Part shown: positions 1 to 7,645 of the stretch, piece after piece
Position numbering within the stretch: position 1 is the first letter of the stretch
Layout: each line of letters starts with the position of its first letter
From: Opitutia bacterium UBA7350
Lineage (GTDB): Bacteria > Verrucomicrobiota > Verrucomicrobiia > Opitutales > Coraliomargaritaceae
Assembly: GCA_002470925.1 (NCBI GenBank)
Contig: DKOX01000121.1
Coordinates: 1-13,514 of the forward strand
Direction: 5' to 3'
DNA: 13,514 nucleotides
Position numbers and translations under genes: made by a program
The notes under the pieces: generated by a model
Seen by the model: only the letters and a program-made list of their open reading frames with translations
Told to the model about the DNA's origin: nothing
Databases searched by the model: none

Positions 1-915
1 CTGGTTCCGGAAACGGTGCAGGGTGAACGGGCAGATAAAGTCTTTGCGGCGGCGTTTGAGGAGGTGAGCCGGGCGCGACTCCAACGGGCCTTTGAGGCGG
101 GAAAGGTGAGCTATGAAGGGGCGGTTATTGAGAAGCGCCACAAATTGAACGGGCCGGGTCTGTTGCGGGCGGAATTGGAGGCGCTTGATCGCGGCGAAGG
201 TCCACGGGCGATGGCGATTCCGCTCGAGATTGTTTATGAGGATGCCAGTATGGTGGTGGTGAATAAGGCGGCCGGAATGGTTACGCACCCCGGAAGCGGA
301 ACCGGTGAGGACACCCTGGTGCACGCACTCCTGCACCACACGAAGGGGGAATTGAGCTCGGTGGGAAGCCCGGAGCGACCGGGTATTGTGCATCGTCTGG
401 ACAAGGAGACCACGGGCTTGATTGTGGTGGCAAAGACGGATCTGGCGCACCATCGCCTGGCGAAGGCTTTCAGCGAACGCAGCACCTACAAACGCTACGC
501 GGCATTGGTGATGGGCGTGCCGCGGGTGGAATCCGGATCCTGCCGTGAGCCGATCGGCCGGCATCCGGTACATCGTACGCGCATGGCAGTTCAGGCAGGT
601 GGGCGCACTGCCCACACGGATTGGAAAGTAGAGGAAGTTTTTAGAGAACGGGTGGCGCGGGTTTCCTGCGTGATTCACACAGGCCGCACGCACCAAATAC
701 GGGTGCATATGAGTGCTTTGAAACATCCCCTCTTGGGAGACCGCACGTATGGCTTTAAGGCGAACGCTTTAGAGGGTGTGGCGGTGCCGCGGGTGATGTT
801 GCATGCGGCTGAATTGCGTTTGCCGCATCCGGAGACGGGCCTAGAGCAGCGCTTCGAAGCAGCCTTACCGGCAGATTTCAAATCCTTGGAGGCGGCTCTG
901 GATCCTAAGTCTTGA
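1..915 (+). CDS. rluD: RluD/RluA-family 23S rRNA pseudouridine synthase (5' end cut by window edge)
   Basis: This enzyme isomerises specific uridines in RNA to pseudouridine; RluD members act on helix 69 of 23S rRNA in the cytoplasm. The reading frame is open from base 1. The first visible residues (ADKVFAAAFEEVSRARLQ) match the beginning of the S4 RNA-binding domain, so the true start is probably just upstream and the GTG at 16 is likely internal. The S4-like part is followed by the synthase core with LEIVYED and NKAAGMVTHPGSG. The catalytic-loop motif HRLDKETTGL follows, with the catalytic Asp codon at 400-402, and then the RTHQIRVHMSALKHPLLGD motif. All hallmark motifs of the RluA family are present. 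The stop is TGA at 913-915, 11 bases inside the 3' end of the opposing phosphatase gene. RluD is the best guess because of the S4 domain, but RluC-like specificity cannot be excluded. Confidence 0.93.
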   Translation: MVPETVQGERADKVFAAAFEEVSRARLQRAFEAGKVSYEGAVIEKRHKLNGPGLLRAELEALDRGEGPRAMAIPLEIVYEDASMVVVNKAAGMVTHPGSGTGEDTLVHALLHHTKGELSSVGSPERPGIVHRLDKETTGLIVVAKTDLAHHRLAKAFSERSTYKRYAALVMGVPRVESGSCREPIGRHPVHRTRMAVQAGGRTAHTDWKVEEVFRERVARVSCVIHTGRTHQIRVHMSALKHPLLGDRTYGFKANALEGVAVPRVMLHAAELRLPHPETGLEQRFEAALPADFKSLEAALDPKS

Positions 916-1846
916 GCGCCTCGCGGGCGACTCCATAACCCAGGTTATAAAAGGAATGGGTCGTTGCGTCGCGCCCGGCAAATTTTAGGAGGGTTTCAAT
1001 GGTAAGCAGGGCGACCGGGAGAATATCGGCGCGGCGGGCAGGCAGGTGGGGAACGGAGAGACGTTCACACAGTGGAAGCGCTGCGAGTTCAGTACTCAAG
1101 GCGGAAAGGGTCGGCAGTTCCAGCCGGGGGGCAATTTGGTCGATGGCTTGGTTGTTACGGGCGGCAAGGATGGCTCGGGTGACGTTGGCGGCTCCACCGG
1201 TTATAAGGATCGGCCAGTTAGTGGGCTGAAAATCAAATGCGGCAAGGGAGAGGGTACGGTGAACGTGTTCGCGGATTTGGGCCTGGGTATCGGATGCCAG
1301 TTGGGCATCGCGATCCTTTATGAAGGCCTCGCTCAAGCGCACCGAACCCAGTTGGAGCGAGACCGCCTGCTCGATTGTATTGTCTGCGAAACGAACCAGC
1401 TCAAGGCTTCCGCCGCCTAGATCCATTTGCAAAAAGTTATGGAGGTCCTGCAATTGGGGGTCACAAGTGAGGCCGCGCCCTATGTAGTTGGCTTCCTCTG
1501 CGCCGCTCAAGACTTGTATGATATGACCGGTCTCTTTCTTGATACGGTCGATGAATTTCATGCTGTTGTGGGCGTCGCGCACTGCGCTGGTTGCAACGAT
1601 CCGGGTGGCGATCGGGTTGAATTTTTCGGCAAGACGCAGGAGTTTCTTAATCCCGGCACATCCGGCGTCCATGGCGCGGTCGGTGAGTTCGGGTTTGGCG
1701 TGGCTGATGCCGGCGCTGATACGGGTCTCGGCGGTTTCAGTAAAGCGGGCTTGGACGGGGGAATGGGGTAGCGCCGCAGCGGCAACAAGGAGTTTGATGG
1801 AATTGCTTCCAACGTCGATGACGGCGACTATTTTATCGTGAACCAC
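905..1846 (-). CDS. Ppx/GppA-family exopolyphosphatase / pppGpp phosphatase, short form
   Basis: Members of this ASKHA-fold family remove terminal phosphates from polyphosphate or from pppGpp. The 313-residue protein shows the family's phosphate loops in order: AVIDVGSNSIKLLV (residues 8-21), ATSAVRDAHNS (85-95), LSGAEEANYIGRG (113-125, carrying the acidic residues of the active site), MDLGGGSLELV (141-151), SLQLGSVRLSE (163-173) and a late ITGGAANVTRAI segment (215-226). At 313 residues it has only the two-lobed phosphatase core and lacks the C-terminal HD-like domain of E. coli Ppx and GppA, which are about 500 residues. The start is GTG (1844-1846), seven codons before the first conserved residues; no strong Shine-Dalgarno sequence precedes it. 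It converges on the pseudouridine synthase, with the TAG stop at 905-907 inside that gene, and is divergent from obg. Polyphosphate versus pppGpp preference cannot be read from the sequence. Confidence 0.9.
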   Translation of the reverse strand: MVHDKIVAVIDVGSNSIKLLVAAAALPHSPVQARFTETAETRISAGISHAKPELTDRAMDAGCAGIKKLLRLAEKFNPIATRIVATSAVRDAHNSMKFIDRIKKETGHIIQVLSGAEEANYIGRGLTCDPQLQDLHNFLQMDLGGGSLELVRFADNTIEQAVSLQLGSVRLSEAFIKDRDAQLASDTQAQIREHVHRTLSLAAFDFQPTNWPILITGGAANVTRAILAARNNQAIDQIAPRLELPTLSALSTELAALPLCERLSVPHLPARRADILPVALLTIETLLKFAGRDATTHSFYNLGYGVAREALKT

Positions 1847-1910
1847 AGAACAGAGATGTGGGATGTGCTTTGCAGTTGCAATGCCTATGTCGGGCGGGCA
1901 AAGGTGGTGG
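1847..1910. promoter_or_regulatory. 64-base divergent gap between the Ppx/GppA gene and obg
   Basis: This gap separates the GTG start of the phosphatase gene (leftward) from the GTG start chosen for obg (rightward), so it should hold promoters or 5' leaders for both. I could not pick out convincing -35/-10 pairs in either direction. In-frame ATG codons for obg at 1863, 1881 and 1887 lie inside it, but the residues they would add do not resemble the Obg N-terminus. Confidence 0.45.
1900..1907 (+). promoter_or_regulatory. Ribosome binding site supporting the GTG start of obg
   Basis: AAAGGTGG lies just before GTG at 1911, with the AAGG core six bases from the start codon. It supports choosing 1911 over the upstream ATG at 1863, because Obg proteins begin directly with a residue pattern like the FYDEVKVSFSAGKGG seen right after this GTG. 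Confidence 0.5.
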
Positions 1911-2930
1911 GTGTTTTACGATGAAGTGAAAGTAAGCTTTTCTGCGGGGAAGGGTGGCGATGGCTGCTTTAGTTTTCGTCGGGCGAAATATGAACCGAAG
2001 GGGGGGCCGGATGGCGGCAACGGTGGCCGCGGCGGGGATGTGTATCTGGTGGCGGACGAGAACGTTGCGGATTTGACGACGTACCATTTCAAGCCTGGTT
2101 GGAAGGCGCGCAACGGCGAACCCGGGCGGGGAAGCAATCAATACGGGGCAAAGGGTGAGGATATTGAACTGAAGCTTCCGGTTGGCACGGTGGTCTACGA
2201 CCGGGAAACGGACGCGGTGGTCACAGAGGTGACGGAGCACGGGCAGCGGGTGCTATTGCTGGAAGGTGGTGAAGGCGGAAAGGGAAATACCGTTTTCAAA
2301 TCGTCGACCAATCAAGCGCCCCGGGAATTTACGCTGGGGAAATTGGGTGAATCGGGTGACTACCGTTTGGTGATCAAGACGATCGCGGACGTGGGTCTGA
2401 TCGGATTTCCGAACGCGGGGAAATCGACTTTGTTGAATATGATCACAAATGCGCATCCGAAGACGGGTGCCTATCCCTTTACGACGCTTTTCCCAACGGT
2501 GGGAGTTTTGGAATTTCCGGAGGCGTTTGAACGGATCACGGTCGCCGATATTCCGGGGTTGGTGGAAGGCGCCAGTGATAACCGGGGCTTGGGGCATCGT
2601 TTCCTGAAGCATGTGGAGCGTTGCAAGGTTTTGCTCATCATGATCGATATGCAAGGCACCGATGACCGTGAGCCGATCGCGGATTTGCGGGTGCTGCAAA
2701 ACGAATTGAAGCTCTACAAGGCGGCTCTGTCTCGCAAGCCGGTATTGGTTGCGGCCAATAAAATGGATGAACCGAGCGCGCCGGAAAACCTAAAGGTCTT
2801 TGGGAATAAGTGTAAGCACCCGCTATACCCGATTTCCTGTGTGTCGGATGAGGGTTTTGATGGGTTGAAGGCGGCCTTGCTGAAGGCGGTGCTTGCGGTG
2901 CGCGCCGAGGAAAGCGGTGTTGAGGATTAG
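1911..2930 (+). CDS. obg: Obg-family GTPase (ObgE/CgtA), ribosome assembly
   Basis: Obg is an essential cytoplasmic GTPase that binds the 50S subunit during late assembly and, in studied species, responds to ppGpp. From the GTG at 1911 the protein is 339 residues. The N-terminal glycine-rich Obg domain occupies about residues 1-158, with repeated glycine runs at 12-18, 31-42 and 119-125. The G domain follows: G1 GFPNAGKS (165-172), the switch I PFTTL (189-193), G3 DIPG (213-216), G4 NKMD (283-286) and a G5-like SCVSDEG (309-315). It ends soon after the G domain, so the optional C-terminal OCT domain is absent. In many bacteria obg follows rplU-rpmA; here its left neighbour is the divergent phosphatase gene. 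Its TAG stop overlaps the opposing exosortase stop by four bases (2927-2930). Confidence 0.97.
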   Translation: MFYDEVKVSFSAGKGGDGCFSFRRAKYEPKGGPDGGNGGRGGDVYLVADENVADLTTYHFKPGWKARNGEPGRGSNQYGAKGEDIELKLPVGTVVYDRETDAVVTEVTEHGQRVLLLEGGEGGKGNTVFKSSTNQAPREFTLGKLGESGDYRLVIKTIADVGLIGFPNAGKSTLLNMITNAHPKTGAYPFTTLFPTVGVLEFPEAFERITVADIPGLVEGASDNRGLGHRFLKHVERCKVLLIMIDMQGTDDREPIADLRVLQNELKLYKAALSRKPVLVAANKMDEPSAPENLKVFGNKCKHPLYPISCVSDEGFDGLKAALLKAVLAVRAEESGVED

Positions 2931-3862
2931 GCTTTTAAGTCTGAATTTTCAAGGGAGCGGGTGGGTCCGCCCAGGAAAATCCAAATAGAGAGCAGGCAGG
3001 TCCAGAAGCTGAGCGTTCCCACCACTTCGTGCATCAGGTCATAATACCCCATCATGTTTGGGGCGAGGAGGACGATGATGACAATACGCAGAATGTTAAA
3101 GGTAATGCCGATAAAGAGAGCAGTGATGACGTTTACAAGTAACTCGAGTGGGGCGAGTCGTTGATAGAGGGCGAGCATTATTCCGAGGAGGAGGCTGGTT
3201 AGGATAACGCCGAAACCGTTGCACTCGGAGGCGACATGGAAGGGTTGTTGGTCGACGAGGAGGATGAGGCGGGGTGCGATTTCGGGGCTTTCTGAAATGC
3301 CGAGTTCAACAGATTTTCCGAGGAATCCGAGGAGGCTGCCGCTCCATTTTCCGGCGAGGGTGCGAAGGGGCCAATCGAGTGCACCCATGAAAGTGCTCAG
3401 GAAGATGAAAACCCCGAAGGTGCCGCAGGCGGTGTATGTTATGCGGCGCAGCTGCATGCCGAAGATGAAAAGGACAAAGGCGCTGAGGGCGCTACAATAG
3501 GCGGTCACGCTTAAGATGCTGAAGGCGAGATTCCGGAAGAGGCTTGGTTCGATCAGACGACTCAGAAAAAAGGCCGACATGAGACAAAGGTAGGCAAGGA
3601 TCAAGCCGTTCCGCGCATGGGGGTTGAGCGTGAGGGGATCTTTGACAGCAACCCGGTTGAATAAGACCAGGCTCAAAACCGCGAAGGCTAGGATTATAAA
3701 GGCGTTCAGGATGCGGCTTTGCTCGTGGGCACTGTGTGCAAGCCATTGAGTAAACGGCCAAAAGATAATACCGAGGCTGGCAAAAAGCAGGAGGTTGAAC
3801 CAGAAGTCCCGGTCCTTGGATTTCTCACGAAGGCTTTTTCTCAGTTGCTTACGCAGAGACAT
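2927..3862 (-). CDS. Exosortase/archaeosortase-family membrane cysteine transpeptidase
   Basis: Exosortases are multi-pass inner-membrane enzymes that recognise C-terminal sorting signals (such as PEP-CTERM) and cleave or transfer the exported protein to a surface anchor. This 311-residue protein has a basic N-terminal tail (residues 1-19) and about eight hydrophobic segments (near 21-40, 50-70, 86-103, 112-135, 141-160, 213-233, 240-266, 282-297). The family triad is complete: Cys214 in SECNGFG, Arg259 in FNILRIV and His278 in LMHEVVG, each at the edge of a hydrophobic segment as expected. The ATG (3860-3862) begins two bases after the dnaE stop with no clear ribosome binding site, which suggests translational coupling. 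No protein in the window carries a recognisable PEP-CTERM-like tail, so its substrates lie elsewhere. I cannot assign a subclass; the Asn after the catalytic Cys differs from the CSG common in well-known exosortases. Confidence 0.85.
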   Translation of the reverse strand: MSLRKQLRKSLREKSKDRDFWFNLLLFASLGIIFWPFTQWLAHSAHEQSRILNAFIILAFAVLSLVLFNRVAVKDPLTLNPHARNGLILAYLCLMSAFFLSRLIEPSLFRNLAFSILSVTAYCSALSAFVLFIFGMQLRRITYTACGTFGVFIFLSTFMGALDWPLRTLAGKWSGSLLGFLGKSVELGISESPEIAPRLILLVDQQPFHVASECNGFGVILTSLLLGIMLALYQRLAPLELLVNVITALFIGITFNILRIVIIVLLAPNMMGYYDLMHEVVGTLSFWTCLLSIWIFLGGPTRSLENSDLKA

Positions 3863-3864
3863 GG

Positions 3865-6800
3865 TCAGCGGGTGCGTATTTGTTCCCAGGGGCGGCGATC
3901 GTCCACGGCCTGCACGGGCAGTGCTTCCACGCGGATGCCGGCAACTGCGGGGTGCCGGCGCAAGCTTTTGTAGTTTTCACCATTGATTGCAATCTTGAGT
4001 GCTTTGGAGGAATCGGTCTCAAGGATTTGATCCCCGATCAGGAAACTGACAGCGACCTCAGAACTATGTTCGTTGTAATTTTCGCCTGCGCGGCTTTGTT
4101 GGTATTCGTGGTCAATAACCTCTCGGAGGAGGGGCAGGAAATCCTCCGTTTCGCGGTCGGGATAGAGAATGAAATTGATGCGTTTAATGAGTCTGGGGAC
4201 AGAGGTCTGGAGGTCAAAGAGGTCGTGACCCTGAAGGGACATTTCCCCATTGCGGCGGGCGAGTTGCCCGCGAAGGAGGACGAGTTTGCCGTCTTCAAAA
4301 CGGCTGCGGTTGCGCTCGTAGGCTTCCGGGAACATGATGACCTCGTAGTTGTGCTCGCGGGTGGCCAAAGTGAAGATCGCAAACTGCTTGTTGTCCTTTT
4401 TGGTATAGCGGGTCTGGATGCCGGTGAGGATGCCGCAGAGGCGGTAGGTGCTGCGGTCGTCGAAGTCGTTCAGTTGGGCGGGGGCGGTGAAGCTGTCGAG
4501 GGCAAGATCAAGGCCGGCGTAGGCGTCCATGGGGTGACCGGAGAGATAGAGGCCCAAGAGTTCTTTTTCGAAGGCGAGTTTTTCCGATTTTGACATGGGT
4601 TTGAGTCCATCGGGCATGGGTGGAATTTTATGCTCACGGGTCTCCTCATTTAAGGTGTCAAGGAAGTTGCCCTGTCCCTCTTCCTTATCTTTTCTAACAC
4701 TGATGGCCTCGGTGAGTTCGGCGTCCATATCGTGCAGGAGGTGGGCGCGGTCCTGTCCGAGCGAATCAAAAGCTCCGGTTTTTATGAGGGCTTCGATAAC
4801 GCGTTTGTTGATGGCTTTATCGCTGGAGCGAACTACGAAGTCGTGGAAGCTTTGGTAGGGGCCATTTTCGCGTCTTTCGGCGATGATGAGATCGGCCGCG
4901 CCTTCACCCACGCTTTTGATGGCGGCGAGGCCGAAGCGGATGCTGTCAGCCTGTTCTTCAAGGATGGGGGTAAAGGTGCGCCCGGAGGTGTTCACGTCTG
5001 GACTGAGGACGGGAAGGCGCATAGCGCTGCATTCGTCGAGGAAGTGGGAAATTTTGTCGGAATTTCCCTGCTCAGAACCCAGAACTGCCGCCATGAACTC
5101 GACGGGGTAATTGGCTTTGAGGTAGGCAGTGCGATAGCTGAGCATCGCATAGGCGGCAGAGTGGGATTTATTGAAGCCGTATTCTGCAAATTTCTCAAGA
5201 AGGGCAAAGATGGACTCGGCGGTCTTGCGATCGATATCATTCGTTTCCTTGGCACCGGCAATGAAGACATCTTTTTGGGCGTCCATCACTTCCTGAATTT
5301 TTTTACCCATTGCGCGGCGAAGGATATCGGCGCCACCAAGGGTGTAGCCGGCGATGATCTGGGCGGCCTTCATGACCTGTTCCTGATAAACGAGAACACC
5401 GTAGGTTTCCTGAACCAGTTCCTCCAGAAGGGGATGGGGTACCTGTACGGTCTTGGGATTTTTTTTGCCCTCGATGAATTGATCGATAAACTCCATGGGT
5501 CCGGGTCGATACAGTGCGATGAGGGCGATGATTTCCTCAAATGAACTGAGGCCAATCTGGCGGCAGAGTTTCTGCATGCCGCCGGATTCCAGTTGGAAGA
5601 CTCCGGTGGTGCGCCCGCTGTTCAGGAGTTTAAAGGTGGCCTCATCCTTGAGCGGGATTTTTTCGATATCGAAATCGGAGAGGGCGCGGGTCTCGCGGAC
5701 GAAATTCTGGGCATCATCAATGACGGTGAGGGTCTTCAGACCGAGGAAATCCATCTTGAGGAGTCCGAGTTCCTCGGCGGGGCCTTTGGGGTATTGTGTG
5801 GTGAGGTCTCCTTCCTGGAGGGTGACCGGAACGAGATTGGTAATGTCCTGGTCCGCGATGATGACACCGCAGGCATGTTTGCCGGTATTGCGCACCATGC
5901 CCTCGATGACGCGGCCCTGTTCAATAATACTTTGGGCAATGGGATTCTTTCTGACCTCCGCCTGTAGTTCAGGGGACTTTTTGACAGAAGCATCGAGCGA
6001 GATGTTGAGCTCGTCGGGGATCATTTTGGCGATTTTGTTTGCTTCGTTGTATTCGACTTCGTTTACACGGGCGAGATCGCGAACCACCATTTTTGCGCCA
6101 AAGGTGCCAAAGGTAATGATATTGGCGACGCGGTCCTTCCCATATTTATCGCGCACGTAGTTGACTACGAGGTCGCGCCGCCGCATGCAAAAGTCGATAT
6201 CAAAGTCCGGAGGGGAGACCCGTTCGAGGTTGAGCATGCGTTCAAAGATGAGGCCGAAACTGAGCGGATCGATGTCGGTAATTTTGAGGACGTAGGCAAC
6301 GATACAACCGGCGCCGGAACCGCGACCGGGTCCGACGGGAATACCCTGACGTCGGGCCCAGTCGATGAGGTCCCAAACGATAAGGAAATAATCGACAAAT
6401 CCGGTGCCGGTAATGATGGCGAGTTCATAGTCGAGTTGTTTGCAGTAATTACGATCTTCGGGGCTGGCGTTATCCCAGTCGGCACGGCAAGCGTCATAGT
6501 CCGTACCGTAGCGTTCGCGGAGGCCGGCCTTGCAAAGTTCAAAAAGGTAGAGACCGTTCTTCTTAAAGTCTTGGCGTTCCTGCTTTTTAAGTTTGATGGG
6601 TTCTTTGCCATCGCGGGTGAGGACCGTGTTTTTGCTTTGCTCGTAGATATCGAGGATGCGGTCGAAGTTGGTGTGGTCTTCACCGCTTTCGATTTCAATG
6701 GGTCGTTCATAGACGGGGTAGTGGTCTTCGCCGAAGGGTAGTTTGACCTCGCACATTTCAGCGATGGCGCTGGTGTTGGTAATTGCCTCCGGGATTTCCT

Positions 6801-7584
6801 TGAAGGCGAGCTCCATTTCCTCACGGGATTTGAGGTAAAATTGCCGGGCGTCGTAACGCATGCGCTTTTCATCGCTGAGCATTGATCCGGTTTGGATACA
6901 GAGGAGGGAGTCGTGGGGTTCCCAGTCGCTGTTATCGACATAGTGCACATCGTTTGTCGCGACGACCTTGAGTCCAAACTCGGTGGCGATTTTAAGGAGA
7001 TCGGGGATAATGCGCCGTTGTTCCTCGATACCGTGATCCATCAGTTCGATGATGAAATTTTCCTTGCCGAAAATATTAATGAAGCGGGCGGCGGCCTCGC
7101 GGGCTGCGGGGTAATCGCCCTCGATCAGGAGGCGGGGGATGACGGCGGCGAGACAACCGGAGAAAGCGATGAGGCCCTCGCTGTGGGCGGCGAGGGTTTC
7201 GAGGTCGGTGCGGGGGTTGTAGTAGAAGCCCTGGGTGTGCGCTTTTGAGACCAGTTTACAGAGGTTTTGATACCCGGTAAAATTGCGGGCAAGGAGGCCC
7301 ATGTGATAGGATTTCTGCTTTTTTCGAGCTTCGCCCTCGGTCGCAAGGGTGGGTTCGTAAACAAGATAAATCTCACAGCCGAGGAGGGGTTTAATTCCGT
7401 GTTTTTCGGCTTGCTTGAAAAAGCTGGTAAGACCGTATAGGACGCCGTGATCGGTGATGGAAAGGGCTTTCATGCCCATTTCGGCAGCGCGGGAGCAGAG
7501 GCGATCGACTCGTGAACATCCGTCCAGAAGGCTGTAATCGGTATGAACGTGGAGGTGGACGAATTCGCGGTCTTTTTCTGGCAT
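3865..7584 (-). CDS. dnaE: DNA polymerase III alpha subunit (DnaE)
   Basis: This is the replicative polymerase subunit, 1239 residues, slightly longer than E. coli DnaE (1160). The N-terminal PHP domain (about 6-290) has HVH at 12-14, DH at 45-46, GCE at 69-71, H94, C144, H184 and DVH at 212-214, which looks like an intact metal site. The catalytic aspartates are present: PDFDIDF gives D462 and D464, and the MDFLGLKTLT segment gives D612. Fingers motifs follow (LYRPGPMEF 691-699, EYGFNKSHSAAYA 801-813). Next come a helix-hairpin-helix region (about 880-940), a likely internal clamp-binding peptide QGNFL (971-975) and an OB fold (about 1046-1120). A charged stretch around 296-345, between the PHP domain and the palm, looks like an insertion compared with E. 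coli. The start is well placed because the PHP domain begins at residue 8. It lies 61 bases after the lipoate-family gene and 2 bases before the exosortase gene. Confidence 0.98.
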   Translation of the reverse strand: MPEKDREFVHLHVHTDYSLLDGCSRVDRLCSRAAEMGMKALSITDHGVLYGLTSFFKQAEKHGIKPLLGCEIYLVYEPTLATEGEARKKQKSYHMGLLARNFTGYQNLCKLVSKAHTQGFYYNPRTDLETLAAHSEGLIAFSGCLAAVIPRLLIEGDYPAAREAAARFINIFGKENFIIELMDHGIEEQRRIIPDLLKIATEFGLKVVATNDVHYVDNSDWEPHDSLLCIQTGSMLSDEKRMRYDARQFYLKSREEMELAFKEIPEAITNTSAIAEMCEVKLPFGEDHYPVYERPIEIESGEDHTNFDRILDIYEQSKNTVLTRDGKEPIKLKKQERQDFKKNGLYLFELCKAGLRERYGTDYDACRADWDNASPEDRNYCKQLDYELAIITGTGFVDYFLIVWDLIDWARRQGIPVGPGRGSGAGCIVAYVLKITDIDPLSFGLIFERMLNLERVSPPDFDIDFCMRRRDLVVNYVRDKYGKDRVANIITFGTFGAKMVVRDLARVNEVEYNEANKIAKMIPDELNISLDASVKKSPELQAEVRKNPIAQSIIEQGRVIEGMVRNTGKHACGVIIADQDITNLVPVTLQEGDLTTQYPKGPAEELGLLKMDFLGLKTLTVIDDAQNFVRETRALSDFDIEKIPLKDEATFKLLNSGRTTGVFQLESGGMQKLCRQIGLSSFEEIIALIALYRPGPMEFIDQFIEGKKNPKTVQVPHPLLEELVQETYGVLVYQEQVMKAAQIIAGYTLGGADILRRAMGKKIQEVMDAQKDVFIAGAKETNDIDRKTAESIFALLEKFAEYGFNKSHSAAYAMLSYRTAYLKANYPVEFMAAVLGSEQGNSDKISHFLDECSAMRLPVLSPDVNTSGRTFTPILEEQADSIRFGLAAIKSVGEGAADLIIAERRENGPYQSFHDFVVRSSDKAINKRVIEALIKTGAFDSLGQDRAHLLHDMDAELTEAISVRKDKEEGQGNFLDTLNEETREHKIPPMPDGLKPMSKSEKLAFEKELLGLYLSGHPMDAYAGLDLALDSFTAPAQLNDFDDRSTYRLCGILTGIQTRYTKKDNKQFAIFTLATREHNYEVIMFPEAYERNRSRFEDGKLVLLRGQLARRNGEMSLQGHDLFDLQTSVPRLIKRINFILYPDRETEDFLPLLREVIDHEYQQSRAGENYNEHSSEVAVSFLIGDQILETDSSKALKIAINGENYKSLRRHPAVAGIRVEALPVQAVDDRRPWEQIRTR

Positions 7585-7645
7585 GTAGCTTTAATTTGGG
7601 GCATGCTGCACGGGAGGCAAGGCCAAGCTGCAGGCAGGGCAAAAT

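Noticed and set aside
2910..2945. Terminator between obg and the exosortase gene
   Set aside because: The stop codons overlap, and I see no GC-rich stem followed by a T tract on either strand there.
4732..5544. Long plus-strand open frame (270 codons) opposite dnaE, with similar ones at 3880-4593 and 5495-6160
   Set aside because: They lie fully antisense to a strongly conserved dnaE and their translations show no recognisable motif. Such frames are expected opposite a long gene with biased codon use.
6165..6977. Long minus-strand open frame (270 codons) in another frame of dnaE
   Set aside because: It is an alternative-frame shadow of conserved dnaE codons; the product is Ser/Pro/Thr-rich with no domain.
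7585..7645. Possible hairpin (CTGCA/TGCAG arms) in the gap before dnaE
   Set aside because: The arms are only 5 base pairs around a 19-base loop with no T tract. It is not a convincing terminator, attenuator or riboswitch.
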